From positions 75,599,380 through 75,663,379 of the forward strand of contig BRKX01000002.1 of the NCBI GenBank assembly GCA_026008535.1: DNA of 64,000 nt, written 5' to 3'. The position numbers and the translations under genes are program-made. Under the pieces are notes generated by a model, which was not told the DNA's origin, made no database searches, and worked only from the letters and a program-made list of their open reading frames with translations. Shown piece by piece: positions 31,649-44,200 of the stretch (position 1 is the first letter of the stretch; the number at the start of each line of letters is the position of its first letter). Source of the DNA: Perilla frutescens. Its lineage: Eukaryota; Streptophyta; Magnoliopsida; Lamiales; Lamiaceae.

Positions 31649-31995
31649 TAGAGAAAAAGATCCACACATTACATACACACACACAGACATATATATATAT
31701 ATATAAACATTAGAGAAAAAGATCCACACATTACAAGTATTATTTTTTTCATTACATAAACATTACAAGTGTCAACAACGGTATGCATGCAGCAACCAAA
31801 CATTATTTAAACCACGCACGTACGTATACGTTTGCATGCGATATACATCATGCATGCATGTACATATATATGCGTGTTTCTTATTCATATTATCATTATA
31901 TCACATAGTATAAATATCCATTATTCCTTATAACATGCCGAATTCCTCTAGTAATTGCAAATGATATATATATATATATATTATCTAATTTGCAA
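31649..31995. other. 3' flank of phylloplanin P2
   Basis: As 14114-14478, but the AT run is much shorter (31689-31705), which accounts for some of the period difference. Confidence 0.5.
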
Positions 31996-32496
31996 TCAGA
32001 GGGGGACTACGATTGTGAGCACCACCCGCAGAGCCTGAAGCAGACCCAGAGTCTGTGAAGTGATGGTGCCAGCAGACTGAAGAACGCCGAGAAGGGTGCC
32101 GGAGGTGGTGGACAGCGCGGGGCAGACGGCGGAGGAGAGCGGAAGCCGCACAGAGACTACGCATGCAAGCGAGGGGAGGAGAAGGGGAAGTGACCCGAGC
32201 GATGCCGCCGGAACAGTGATGCTGAAAGTCCCATTAGCGTTGGTGGTGTTTTGGCCGACCACCGTCGCCACAAGAAGGTTCTTGCAAGTCAGCGTGACGG
32301 TGACTCCGACGAGGGGGCCGGTGCCGGGGCAGTTGCCGTTCTGGCTGCAGCAGAGCGTGCCGTTGACGAACAACCCTTGCACGTTGGGAGTGATGAAGGT
32401 GGCGTCCGCTGCAGGCAGCAGAAAGACCACCGTCATCAACATAAGGCATAGGAGAGAAGAAGAAGAAGAACAACAACGAGTTTGGGGCTGGGCCAT
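31996..32496 (-). CDS. Phylloplanin-like secreted protein, copy P2
   Basis: 166 residues, differing from P1 only by Leu at 69 (VTVTLTC). The signal peptide, six mature cysteines, three N-glycosylation sequons and TATA spacing are conserved. Intact, single exon, no sign of decay. The expected product is a secreted leaf-surface protein of the Ole e 1/phylloplanin group. Because P2 and P3 are almost identical, transcript reads will not separate them easily. Confidence 0.85.
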   Translation of the reverse strand: MAQPQTRCCSSSSSLLCLMLMTVVFLLPAADATFITPNVQGLFVNGTLCCSQNGNCPGTGPLVGVTVTLTCKNLLVATVVGQNTTNANGTFSITVPAASLGSLPLLLPSLACVVSVRLPLSSAVCPALSTTSGTLLGVLQSAGTITSQTLGLLQALRVVLTIVVPL

Positions 32497-32578
32497 CGTA
32501 TAGTAATAGTAATTAATAGTGTGTTTTTTTATGTCACGTTAATTTGATTTGTACTTTGTAATATGTTGTGACGACCCC

Positions 32579-32588
32579 TATTTATATA
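32579..32588 (-). promoter_or_regulatory. TATA box of phylloplanin P2
   Basis: TATATAAATA on the minus strand, 83 bases upstream of the ATG. Confidence 0.7.
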
Positions 32589-32757
32589 CACATGTGTGCG
32601 TGTGATTTTCTCAATTTGAGGTAAAGGATTTCCGAGTATTTAATATATCCGTTGAATATGTTTGGAATAGGGTTTAGGGTTTAGCGTTGGGCAGCTCTAC
32701 GCACTATACATATATATACTGTATATATATAGTTGGTCAACTATATATGAATGATTA

Positions 32758-32934
32758 TTCCGTTTCAATTATATAGTCCAGTTTCTCCTCGTGAATATAC
32801 TGAAAATTTTTAAGATTAACAACATTAAAAAAATTGAAGTGGTTGATTTTTTATTTTCAAGAACTAATGAGGGACTATAAAATCGGGACATCTTAAAATA
32901 GTAGTAGAAGCTGTATAATTGAAACGGGAGGGAG
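32758..32934. mobile_element. Short MITE upstream of P2
   Basis: Copy of the element at 15241-15417, same position relative to the gene. Confidence 0.7.
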
Positions 32935-33212
32935 TGTGTGTAGGAGTATAAAATTGCAAAAAGAATATTTGACTTTTCAATAAATTGCAAAAATTACTTT
33001 ATTGGCGATTAATGGTGGGTAAAGGGTCTTCGCACAAGTTGGACTTGGAAAAAAGTACCTTAATGTCGGATAATATATATTATCCAGAAATTTGCTATTT
33101 ATAATATTTTCTACCTTCTTAATTTTACGTGTTCTACATATTTATTGTGGATTACAGTAAATTGGTAAAAAAAAAAATTGTTTAATTTCTTGTATAGATT
33201 GTATTAGCTCTT

Positions 33213-33557
33213 GGGAACACGGATGAAATTCTCTACTACACTTTGGTGCTGCACAATTCAATTTATTAATTTTTTTTTAATTTTTTAATTCAATTTCAAT
33301 TTACTGTGCTTTAGGTTAATTTTACACTTATTATTTAGGGTTAATTTTACACTTATTAATTATATACCCTAATTGGGTAGGATGAACCCTAAATAATAAG
33401 CGCAAAATTAAACTAAAGCATAAATTGATTATTGAAATTGAATTAAACTAAACCCTAAATTGAAATTGAATTAAAAAATCGAAGAAAAATTAATGAATTG
33501 AATTGTGTAGCACCAAATGTTGCACAAAGTGTAGCAGAGGATTTCATCCGTTGGAAA
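33213..33557. mobile_element. 345-bp palindromic foldback/MITE, copy 2
   Basis: Copy of 15696-16040. The arms are unchanged by eye. Confidence 0.75.
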
Positions 33558-34748
33558 CAAACATATATGGTTAATAATTTTTGTAAGTATGTAGATTAGG
33601 TGAATTTTGTGGTGTAATATGTGATTATTTCATAATAGCAACACTGGTATGACTTGAAAGCATTTGAAATCTTTCGTATTAGCATTATTTTTATATTCAT
33701 AATAACTTGAAAAAATTGGTTTATCTGTTTGGTTTGTATTTTTATTTTATTTTTTGACTCGTTTTATTTATCGTAACAAAATTTTAATTGCGTTTTAGCA
33801 ACTATATTTGATAAAATTAGCGACTATCTTTCATTAATAGCAACGCTTGTATGCTGATTTCTTGTGGGAATTTTCAATAAATTCAATCAATTACATGATG
33901 GCTGTCTTTCAATCAATTCGAACTGATAGTGTAAGAATGTCAATATCACGAAAGAAAAACTTTTAAAATATATTATATTGCAAATTCAAAACAAATGTGG
34001 TAGATGATTTCTTTGCTAAATTTGTGATGAAAACATAAACATCGGCGTGTATACGTGGCTCTACGAATAACTTATAGGCATTGTTATATTAACTTTATTT
34101 TATAAAAAAAATTGAAAAATAAGTTGAAGAATATTAATTAATTGTCAAGTCAGTAATAATAGCTAGAGAATATAAAATAGTTGCCATTAATGCTGCCATT
34201 AATGTTCCATATTAAAAAAAAAAAGTATGACGTACTAATTAATATTAAATGAGAGTATTTAATGATAAGAAAAGCGAAAAAGAAAAGTAAAAACAATAAT
34301 AACTGAATTTAACTTTAAAAAAAAGCACCCAACTTGATCAAGTGAGAGAGAATATTAAATGAGAGTATTTAATTATAAGAAAAACGAAAAAGAAAAGCAA
34401 AAACCAACAATATTTGATTTCCATTTTTCGAAAAAAAAAAACAAAAGGAATGCCCCAAAAAAGGCAAAAATGGCCAAAAAAAGAGATTTAAAAAAAAAAA
34501 GGAAATGGCATTGACCACTATACAAGAACTGACATTTGTATTCCCTCAATAAAAATATTTTTTAACCTAATTTTTGTGTGATTTTTTTAGGATAAATTTA
34601 CCTTAATATATGTATAGATAGTTAGATAGACAGATAGATAGATTCTAGTTATCTTAAATTTTATTCAGTAGTTTTGCTATAAATTAAATATGTGGGCTGA
34701 ACAATTATGTAATTAGTTGTTTTTTTATTAATAAAGTTTTGATTATTA
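33558..34748. other. Non-coding AT-rich spacer
   Basis: As 16041-17246, with a short deletion near 34228 (the ATTAAATATTTTTAAGT segment of copies 1 and 3 is absent). No gene is seen. Confidence 0.5.
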
Positions 34749-34999
34749 CTCTCTCCGTGTCCGATTAAATGTCATTTTAAATGAACGCACACAAATTAAC
34801 AAATTAATTGAGTTACCTAATACGCCCTTGTGTAAATCTATTAAATGAGTTAAATATAGATGTATTAATGCAAATATGCAATAAATGAGGGCAAATGTGT
34901 GAAAAAAGTGATTTTTCATCTCGAATTTGTAGAATGACATTTTTTTTTTTGAAATAAAATTTAAATACTATAATGACATTTATTCAGAAACGGAGGGAG
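34749..34999. mobile_element. Stowaway-like MITE, copy 2
   Basis: Copy of 17247-17495. Confidence 0.8.
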
Positions 35000-35396
35000 A
35001 ATTCGATTGTTTGAATCAATGATCCACTTATGCATCTCGTGTTCTTATATTTACGTTTTCGCTACATCATCATCAATAATTTATTATTAAGAATTTTAAA
35101 AAATCATATAGGCATTGTATTCCAAACTAACAAATCTTGTATTTTTAATAGTAACATTTTGTTAAGATATTAGCTAATTATAATTGGATAGAATGGGACA
35201 TCTTCGAAATCATATAATTAGCAATCTTATATTATGTTGGCAAATAGACTATAACATATTAGCAAATGATTTTTTAAATAATAGCAATTTTTGGTAAGCA
35301 AATTAATGTGTTCCGACTTATATTAATAAAAACTCCATTCCAAACTAAATAAAAATGAAGACGCGATCTCATGTACGCCGGATGTACGAAGATTTA

Positions 35397-35813
35397 GGCA
35401 ATGTTTGGTGGCCTGGATAAAGGCATATTAGTAAAGGTATCCAGCAAGAACCGTGTGTTTGGTAGCCATTGCTCGTTCACGCGAGGTCCGGTGCTAACGC
35501 GAGGCCCGGGGTATAATTTACTGATTCGGCTTGACAATGTATCTGACGCCCCCCTCGGTTACAGTTTCTGGCATAGCAATCTTAGTATATATGCCTTTAT
35601 TTAGGCTACCAAACATTGCCTAAACTAATTTACTCATTCCAGAAGTTAGTCTACCAAATAAAACAATGTACCAAACAGATGTGTGAAATAATCTTAGTAT
35701 ATTTATCTTAATAACCAAACACACAATTAAAATAGCTAATACGCAATTATCTTTCAAAGCAATCCAGATTTTATTAATGTGGGTATATCTGTACCAGTAT
35801 ACCAAACATTGCC
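35397..35813. mobile_element. Tourist-like MITE, copy 2
   Basis: GGCAATGTTTGGT to ACCAAACATTGCC with TTA on both sides, as at 17893-18309. Confidence 0.85.
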
Positions 35814-36877
35814 TTAATGTCAGACAGAAGAAAGTATGTTAAAAATATAAACAAGAAAAGTTAACACACTACTTAATTTGCGCAAACTCATTGTTTAGTT
35901 AACAAGAAAATCTCTCTCTCTCTCTCTCTCTCTCTCATGCAGAAACAACAAATAATTGTCATTATAAGATTCGTCGTATTGTGAGTACAACTATCATTAT
36001 TAGATATATTCTAGTGTACAAATATATATTGTACAATATTATCCCACTTTATCATCAATGAATTTTATTTTTTATCACTCTAATATAAATCAATATAAAA
36101 CAAGACCGATTTGTGAAAATGTACATTTCACGTACCTTACCTATCAAAGTCATGATGTACCATTACATACGTAGTTATCTATAAAATATAAAAACAATAT
36201 TTTTAGGGGTAAACTCTCGAGAAATGTTTTTGACATTTTAAATTTCAAACGCCATTATAAACTTATGGTGCATGCCCAATTTTTTTAAGATATTAGGAAA
36301 TATAAAATAAATTTATTGATGCATGGATGGTCGATGTTGGTTTGTATACTTGTTTTGTTCGATAAATTTTTTTTTCAAGAAATTTAGTTGTATTCATATT
36401 TTATTAGAAAATATAATGGGATTCATTTATATATAGCTATGGAAAGAATATCAATTTTTGAATGATTACGAAGGTGATTAAATAAGGCAATATATGATTG
36501 AAAGGAAAATGTGCAAATGGACTCATTAATTAAATTAAATTTTTTTATAAGCAATTAACTATAGTACCTATAGAGGGGATGGCCGAATTTTAACGGCTGA
36601 TTAAATTGTGCCTTGTGGAAAATAATTAAGCAATTAAATATCAAGTTTATATCATTTATTTATATTTTAGGGATTTAATTAAACTAATTCCTACATTTAA
36701 ATAAATAGATATTGATATTTAATACATGGAAATAAAAATTGAATATCAAATTATATCATTTATTTATATTTTATGAATTTAATTAAACTAATTCATAGAA
36801 GAATAACAATTTTTGAATGTATATAAAGGTGATCGGTTTAATGAGAGTAATACAAAAAAAAGAAAAAGAAAAAAGAA
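35814..36877. other. Non-coding spacer with CT microsatellite
   Basis: As 18310-19373. The CT run is at about 35911-35936. No gene is seen. Confidence 0.5.
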
Positions 36878-37260
36878 TTGTCAACTCAAGGCATAAAAAA
36901 TGAAAACTATCAATTCAGATTCCGAAAGGTGAAAACTATCAATTTAGGACCTGAAAGATGATAATTATCAATCCAAGACCTCAAAAATCACGTTTTTCGT
37001 TTTTTTTTTTATTTAATAATTTTTTTTAATATATTTAATATATAATTAGTAAAGAAATTTACTTTGAAAATTAATATAAAATTAATTAAAAAATAAAAAG
37101 AAATCAAAATTCATGCCTTTTAAATCTAGATTGACAATTTTCATCTTTCAGGTCCTGCATTTATAATTTTTATTTTTCAGGTCCTGAATTTATAAATTAC
37201 TCATCTTTCAGGTCCTGAATTGATAATTTTTATCTTTCAAGTCCCGAATTGATAATTTTT
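36878..37260. mobile_element. Foldback element, copy 2
   Basis: Copy of 19374-19756 with the same tandem CAGGTCCTGAATT units. Confidence 0.7.
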
Positions 37261-37465
37261 CAATGAGAAAAACTAGATTAAAATTGAATTGCTCCAAATT
37301 CAGGTGCCCAGCTAGAGATGCCAGCTCCACAATCGATGTGGCAATCCAACTTTATTCTTGTATGAACCAATGATTAATAATTTAATACAAACCATATAAA
37401 AAAAAGACAAAAATCCATCATCCTCCAAAATCAAAGCAATATTTTCTCTCTCTACCTTTGGACAC

Positions 37466-37473
37466 TATAAATA
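37466..37473 (+). promoter_or_regulatory. TATA box of SAUR-2 copy 2
   Basis: TATAAATA, 105 bases upstream of the ATG. Confidence 0.7.
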
Positions 37474-37570
37474 CCATTATTCCCAAATCAAATAAATTAA
37501 ATCCAGAGAAGAGAATCCAAAAACCAAATATTGTTATATTCCAAAATATACGTTTTCTTCAAACAAGAAG

Positions 37571-37921
37571 ATGTTAGGATGTAAGAAGATGAAGGTGAAG
37601 AAGGGATGGGTGGTAGTGCATGTGGGATTAGCAAATTCCCATCAAAATCAAGATTATTATTTCCCACTATTTCAAAGATTTATCATCCCGATTTCACACT
37701 TACATAACCCCTTTTTTCAGAGCCTTCTTGATAAAATTTCAGAAATATACGACTACCGAACCACCGGCCCTCTTATGCTGCCTTGCTCCGTTGACACTTT
37801 TCCTTATCTCAAGTGGCGGATCGATAACGAACGTAACCAATCAATCGACATGTGTGTGGACACGCTAAGCACAAAAAATTGTATCAGACGACTCGTGAGA
37901 CCGCGGTATTCCATCTTATAA
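37571..37921 (+). CDS. SAUR-like auxin-responsive protein, SAUR-2 copy 2
   Basis: 116 residues, with the same start and core as 20066-20416. It carries one notable change, TFPYL instead of TFLYL, putting Pro in the last conserved segment of the SAUR core (CTT to CCT at about 37801). Proline there could disturb the terminal strand/helix, so this copy may be weaker. Otherwise intact and with the same promoter. Confidence 0.8.
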   Translation: MLGCKKMKVKKGWVVVHVGLANSHQNQDYYFPLFQRFIIPISHLHNPFFQSLLDKISEIYDYRTTGPLMLPCSVDTFPYLKWRIDNERNQSIDMCVDTLSTKNCIRRLVRPRYSIL

Positions 37922-38215
37922 AGACATCTTGCTTAGGAAAACTAGCTCTATTTTCCATCTCTTTTTTTTTTATTTGTTTCTTTAAGCATCTCTAATCTTT
38001 GGAGTGTAGATAAGCCCATCTACACTAGCCATATATATATATATAATATTTATGTTCATTCAAACAAAAATTTTGTGGTGCCGGATTTCTAACATAAAGA
38101 GAGATTATGACATACTCCCCCATTTTGTTTTATTTGTAATTTTAGATTTTTTTATCTAGAATTAATAATTAATTTTGTTGATAAATCTTATTCAATTATA
38201 TTTTTCTAAAATAGA
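37922..38215. other. 3' flank of SAUR-2 copy 2
   Basis: As 20417-20712. The AT microsatellite is slightly shorter. Confidence 0.5.
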
Positions 38216-38900
38216 CACTACAATAATTTATCGAATTAGCGACGGAAATTTCTGTCGGTAAACAAAGATTTTCCGTCGTTATTTTCATATAACGACGGAA
38301 ATTCACCGTCGTTATATCGTTAGTCGGCAATCCAATTTAACGACGGATCACTGCCGTCGTTAGCTTTAACGACGGATATGGTCCGTCGTTAACTCTAGTG
38401 TCGTCTACAGTCGTTACCTTTTACGACGGAACTAACGACGGACTATGTCCGTCGTTAATAATTAAAACTAAATAAAAATTAAAAAATGGATTAATATAAT
38501 GATGGACTCGGTCCGTCGTTAATAATTAAAAATAAATAAAAATTAAAAAATGCATTAATATAACGACGGACTTGGTCCGTCGTTAATAATTAAAAATAAA
38601 TAAAAATTAAAAAACGTATTAATTTAACGACGGACACTGTCCGTCGTTAATAATAAAAAATAAATAAAAAATAAAAATCAAAAAATATAACGACGGAACG
38701 TCCGTCGTTAATTTGATTTTTTTTGTTTATTTTTGTTTACATTTATTTAATTTATTTTTTGTAATTTAGATTATTGTTTGTAAATAAATTATGGAAAAAC
38801 TGTAATAAAACGTTGAATAATATATATAAAATCTCCAATAAAATACATAAAATGTAATATAATATAATAAAGAGTGTATAAAATACAAATAATAATAGTG

Positions 38901-40050
38901 TCAAGATGAAGATGGAGGAGGGCCCCTAAGCTGCGCTCGCATCAGCTCGAACATCTCGGCCTGCTGGAGCAACATCTCCTGCTGCTGATCGATCTTCTCC
39001 TGCTGGGCTTGGAGAAGCGCTGCCTGTGCGTCCATCTTCTCCTGGAGAGCCGCCTGCTGGGCATCCATCTTCTCCTGGAGAGCCCTGATGGCAGCCTGGG
39101 CGTCGGGCTGTGGAGGAGCTGCAGATGAGACGCTAGGAGCTGAATAACTCCTAGATCGACTGCCGAGCCCAAACACTCATTTCTTCTTCGAGTGTCGGAG
39201 GGCAGTGTCCACGTATACATGCTCATGTCCACGGGTGGTGGCGCCTCATCTGTGCCAGGAGTCGGCTAGCTCAACTCCTCAACCCGAGCCAATACATCAG
39301 CCTATTCACAAAATCTAAAAAGAATGATTAAAAATTTAATTTCTATGTTATTAATAAATTTATAAATTTCGATAAATTAACTTATAGCTATACGGGCAGA
39401 CTTCCCATCTGTGTGGGATCCATCCGAATTGTCATGCAGCCTCCTGAATGTCTCCCACGCCACGTCATTGGGTTGCACGCCCTTCTCCTTAGCCTATTGG
39501 ATAGAGATGTTAGCACAAACATATTAAAAAATAAATAAATAAATATTAATTTAATTGCATACCAGAGCTGCAGCATGCGCAACTGCACTCCGAGAGCCTC
39601 CTCGATGCTTCACAATGCCTGTGCCGGGACCATCGGGCTCAGTCAGACGATTCTTCGATGCGATCGCTGACTTCTTCTTGAAGGCATCACTGTCCCAGTG
39701 CGCCTTGAAGCCCTCCCACATCTCAACTGGCATGAATGGAGGGCAACCCTTGGTCCTATCCTTCTTGAAAGTATGGACCATGTCCCTGTATCTCATAGGA
39801 GCCCTGAGCTCCCATGCTGACCAAATGGCATCCTCCAAAGTGGGATCCCAAAACCACTCATTCTGCAAGATATTGCGAACATATGAAAATACTAAACTTA
39901 TATAACATTTTAAAATATATGTATATAATAATAAGATACCCGGAACTCCTGCCTATATGTCTGCCTCCTCTCAGGGGGCACCATCTTCCAGGTGTAGGCA
40001 CCCGGGTGCAAATACCTCTTGCAGATGGTCGACCGTGCTGCTTGAAAATC
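38901..40050 (-). pseudogene. Transposase_24-type gene, broken, copy 2
   Basis: Same exons and same TAG in the last exon as copy 1. The coiled-coil tail has two instead of three ALQEKMDAQQ units (39028-39087), giving a 91-residue final frame against 102. The NEWFWDPTLEDAIW exon lies at 39563-39862. Confidence 0.75.
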
Positions 40051-42524
40051 GACAGATTTGTTGCACTATCATCTTGTGCATCTCCAAGACCTTCAAAATT
40101 ACGAGACATGTTTCTATGTCTCGTTTTTACAAAATCTTCAAAATAATACGAACAGAAGGTCGAAGCTTCTTCTACCAAATAAGCATTGCAGATTGAGCCC
40201 TCAACTCTTGCTTTGTTTCGGACGTTATTTTTCAACTTCCTCAAGTACCGTTCAAATGGATACATCCATCGATACTGTACAGGCCCAGCAAGTCTGGCTT
40301 CATCAGCCAAGTGGACAGGTAGATGCTCCATTGAGTCAAAGAAACTTGGTGGAAAAATGCGTTCAAGTTTACACAATATGATTGGAATACTCTCATGCAA
40401 CCGACACACATCATCAACAGTGATACTTCTGGCTGTCAAATCCTTGAAGAATAAACTCAATTCTGTGATTGCCTTCCAAACATTGGAAGGGAGAAGTTCA
40501 GCAAATGCAATCGGGATAAGACGCTGCATGAACACGTGGCAGTCATGGCTTTTCATGCCAAACATTTTCAATTTTCTTATATTCACGCATCTACTCATGT
40601 TGGACACGTACCCATCTGGAATTTCCAACTCTCGAACCCATTCAAATAAGATGTTCTTCTCTTTCTTGTCCAACGTATAACAAGCCTTTGGATACTTGTC
40701 TGTGGACTCGTTCCGTTTTAGCTCTGGTCTTGAACAATACATATTCAACTCTTCTCTAGATTTGGATGTATCTTTTGTCTTCCCCTGCACATTCAACACA
40801 GTATTGAATAGATTATCAAACACATTCTTTTCAATGTGCATGACATCCAGATTATGACGAATCAATAATGAGCTCCAGTATGGAAGATCCCAAAAGATAC
40901 TTTTCTTTTTCCACCCGCAACCTTTGGAAATTGTCACATTATCATTATTCTCTGTGACTTTTTGAAGACCCAATGCTTCAATGCGAGCCAGAATTTCGTG
41001 TCCCGATCTCATCTTTGGAGGTCCTCCATTCACCACTTTGTTTTTTAAGAATGCTTTTTTATTTTTTCGGAAAGGGTGGTTTGCAGGCAAGAATTTACGA
41101 TGGTTATCAAACCATGATTGTTTACCACTGCATGATAAGGTGAAGGCGTCACTGGACTCCATACAGTGTGGACATGCCAATCTTCCAGCAGTGCTCCAAC
41201 CAGATAACATGGAGTAAGCGGGAAAATCACTAATTGTCCATATCAATGCTGCTCGCATCTGAAAATTCTGTTTCAATGAAACATCCTATGTAGGCACACC
41301 AACCTCCCACAATTGAATCAATTCAGATATCAAAGGTTGTAAAAATACATCCAACTTCTCTTTCGGATTACGTGGCCCTGGCACTAATACAGTTAGGAAC
41401 ATGTACTGCTCTTTCATACACATCCATGGGGGTAAATTATACGGTGTAATGATGACAGGCCACGAAGAATACTGTTGTCCTGATTGCCCAAATGGTTGGA
41501 ACCCATCAGTAGATAGACCCAACCTAACGTTACGTGCTTCAGAAGTAAATTGAGGAAAAATTGTGTTCAGATGTTTCCATGCAGGAGAGTCTGCTGGATG
41601 TCGCATTACTCCGTCATCAACGGATGATGCATGCCACCGCATATCTTTTGCTGTTGCATTAGATGCATACATCCTCTGTAACCTCGGAGTGAGTGGAAAA
41701 TAATACATCTTCTTGTGTGCAACTGTGGTCTTCTGTCTTTTTTGTGAACGTCGACTCGTTTCCTTGAAACGGGGATGACCACAGTATTTGCATTCAGTCA
41801 ATTCACTATCAGCAGCCCAATAGATCATACAGTTGTTGAAACAACAATCGATCTTCTCAACAGGTAGCCCCATACCCCGTAGTAATTTCTTTGTGGTGTA
41901 GAAATTATCAGTTACCAAATTGTTCTCAGGAACAATCTCTTTCATTAATTGAGTTAGCTGATCAAAATATCTCTCTGACATGTTATTCTCAGATTTCAAG
42001 TTCAGCAGACGAGCAACGAGTGACAATTGAGAATGGTTCTGACAACCCGGCCACAATTCTTTGTCTGCGGCCCTCAACATGTCATAAAATCGTTGCGCTT
42101 CTGGATTTGGGGCCTCCTCGGTATGATCATCGACATTGATGTTGATATGCGGACCAGCAGCATCCATTACCATGTTCTGGTATGTATTCATTCCATCCTG
42201 ACCACCCAAATTCTGATCGGTGTCCGGATGCACCTGTTGTTCGCCTTGATAAATCCATACACGATAATTGTGCACAAATCCTTTCTTTGCCACGTGTAGT
42301 CTCACGGTAGACGGCGTTTGGAATGGAGTGCTCTTACACTTACGACATGGACACTTAATCTTGTCTACACTCATGAAGGACGGTTGATTGCATGAAAACT
42401 CGATGAAAGAATTTAATCCATTAAGAAAGTCCGGATTCAAAGCACCATTCTGAAGGTATCGCCGGTACATCCATTCACGATACCATGACTTTAATCGAAT
42501 GGTTGCTAAATAAGGTCCATGCAC
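39940..42524 (-). pseudogene. TNP2-type transposase with amber stop, copy 2
   Basis: Both halves (42524-41286 and the continuation from 41276) have the same protein sequence as copy 1, including GVPT-TAG at 41286-41288 in place of the expected Tyr codon, the STDGFQPF motif and the HNLDVMHIEKN motif. Identity of an already dead gene between units shows that the duplication is recent, since there is no selection to preserve it. Confidence 0.85.
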
Positions 42525-43852
42525 TTAGAAGATGCTTCATTATTGCCATGTTTATTATTCTAGGAATTGAACTGTTAATTAAAAGAAAGGCTAATTGTTA
42601 ATTTAATCACTATTTTTCACCTAACTTACAATTTTGGGCATCATTAATTTTGTAGCATTTCAATAATAACTAGCTTTTAATTTATATTAATTTTGACACT
42701 CATAAATTTTAATGTTACTACACGTGGCTTATACACGTAATATACTAATATTATTTAGTACGTCAAATTTCCGATTGCCTACAAAATTTTGTAATATTTA
42801 GCAATTAAAAATATATAGGACCAGCTAAGTAGGAATCCCAAATTTCCATTCCCAACTAAATTAAAAAGGAAATATGGTTTCACGTATACATGGGGTGTAT
42901 GTAAGAGGCCTCATATTAGACGGAAAAAAAAATATCACATTTATTTTATTGAAAATTAAATTACAGTTAAAAATAAAAAAATGACATTTTTTGTAATTAT
43001 TTTTTTAAATTGAAAAAAAATATCAATTCTAACAACTAATAATATCATAAATTTTTTTAGTAGATCGATAAAACGGGTATGCTCAAGTATTTGTTTGCCT
43101 AAAAAGAATATACATAGGCAGAACCTATGGCACGTGCAATTTCATTGTTGATCTTGCAATATGATTATAAAAATATGCATAATTTATGCAAACTGATTGT
43201 TTAATTAACAAGAAAAGTTAATTAACTTCCCCCTCTCACATAATCACGCAGAAACAACAATTAATTGTGATTATAATTAATAAGATTCGTCGATCCTAGC
43301 TATTGTGTGAGTTCAAATTTCTTGTTATACTTTTATGTGTTTAACACCGTGATTCACTATAAAATTTATGATTTTACTAATATTTATTATAAATTAAAAA
43401 TCAATTCTAATATAAATAATCACAATCAACATTTATCAACAAAAAAATAAATCAAAAAAGTTATAAAATTTAATTTTGAATTAATCAACCATAATAATGA
43501 ATTATAAACCCTAATTGGGTGGGGTGAACCCTAAAAAAATCTTAAAATTAAACTAAATCATAAAAAAATATAATTAACGAAAAATATGTATAAAAAACAC
43601 ATAATTTGAAAATGTAATACGGAATATAATCCTCCAATATATTATTTAATTAATGTTGGAATAAATTCCATTCCCATATACAAAGCTAATACATTCATGC
43701 ATTGAATCATGAATATTGTAATTTACACCCCCAAAGACTACATATTATATATAGATATACTAATCAAGTAACAAATGAAAAATAAATATACCTAAATATA
43801 CATGCATATATATATATATATATATATGATAGTTATCTAAATTTTTCATACG
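42525..43852. other. Non-coding region between CACTA and SAUR-1, copy C
   Basis: As 25055-26364, with a short extra segment (CGATCCTAGCTATTGTG at about 43291) that copy B lacks. No gene is seen. Confidence 0.5.
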
Positions 43853-44113
43853 CTATTGAAGATGAAGAAAATCCTCAACGGAGCATGGCAGCATCAGAAG
43901 GCCGGCGGTTCGATAGTCATATAATTCCGAAGCTTTATCAAGAACACTTTGAAAGAGAGGATTGTGTAAGTACGAAATTGGGATCACAAATTTTTGAAAT
44001 GTCGAAAAATCTTGATTTTGATCATCGTTTGCTAACCCTACTTGCACGGCCAACCACCCTTTCTTCACCTTCATCGTCTTTCCTCTTTGCATCTTCATGT
44101 TTGGAGAGAACAT
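43853..44113 (-). CDS. SAUR-like protein, SAUR-1 copy C, C-terminally shortened
   Basis: 86 residues, identical to the copy at 26365-26625, including the early TAG after FLHLQ. The full SAUR core is present. The shared stop shows that the truncation arose before the B/C duplication, while the internal stop of copy A (5591) arose separately. Confidence 0.8.
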   Translation of the reverse strand: MFSPNMKMQRGKTMKVKKGWLAVQVGLANDDQNQDFSTFQKFVIPISYLHNPLFQSVLDKASELYDYRTAGLLMLPCSVEDFLHLQ

Positions 44114-44192
44114 TCTGCTCTTTTTTTTCTTTCGAATTTTCTTGTTTAATTTGGTTTGGGTGTATTAGGGTAGGTAAATCTAGCTAGGGGTA

Positions 44193-44200
44193 TATTTATA
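44193..44200 (-). promoter_or_regulatory. TATA box of SAUR-1 copy C
   Basis: TATAAATA on the minus strand, 80 bases upstream of the ATG. Confidence 0.65.

Larger units (their letters stand above)
38216..42524 (-). mobile_element. CACTA transposon, defective, copy 2
   Basis: Left terminus CACTACAATAATTTATCG at 38216, subterminal hairpin repeats (38238-38713), then the same two broken transposase genes as copy 1. The right terminus is again not found. Confidence 0.85.
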
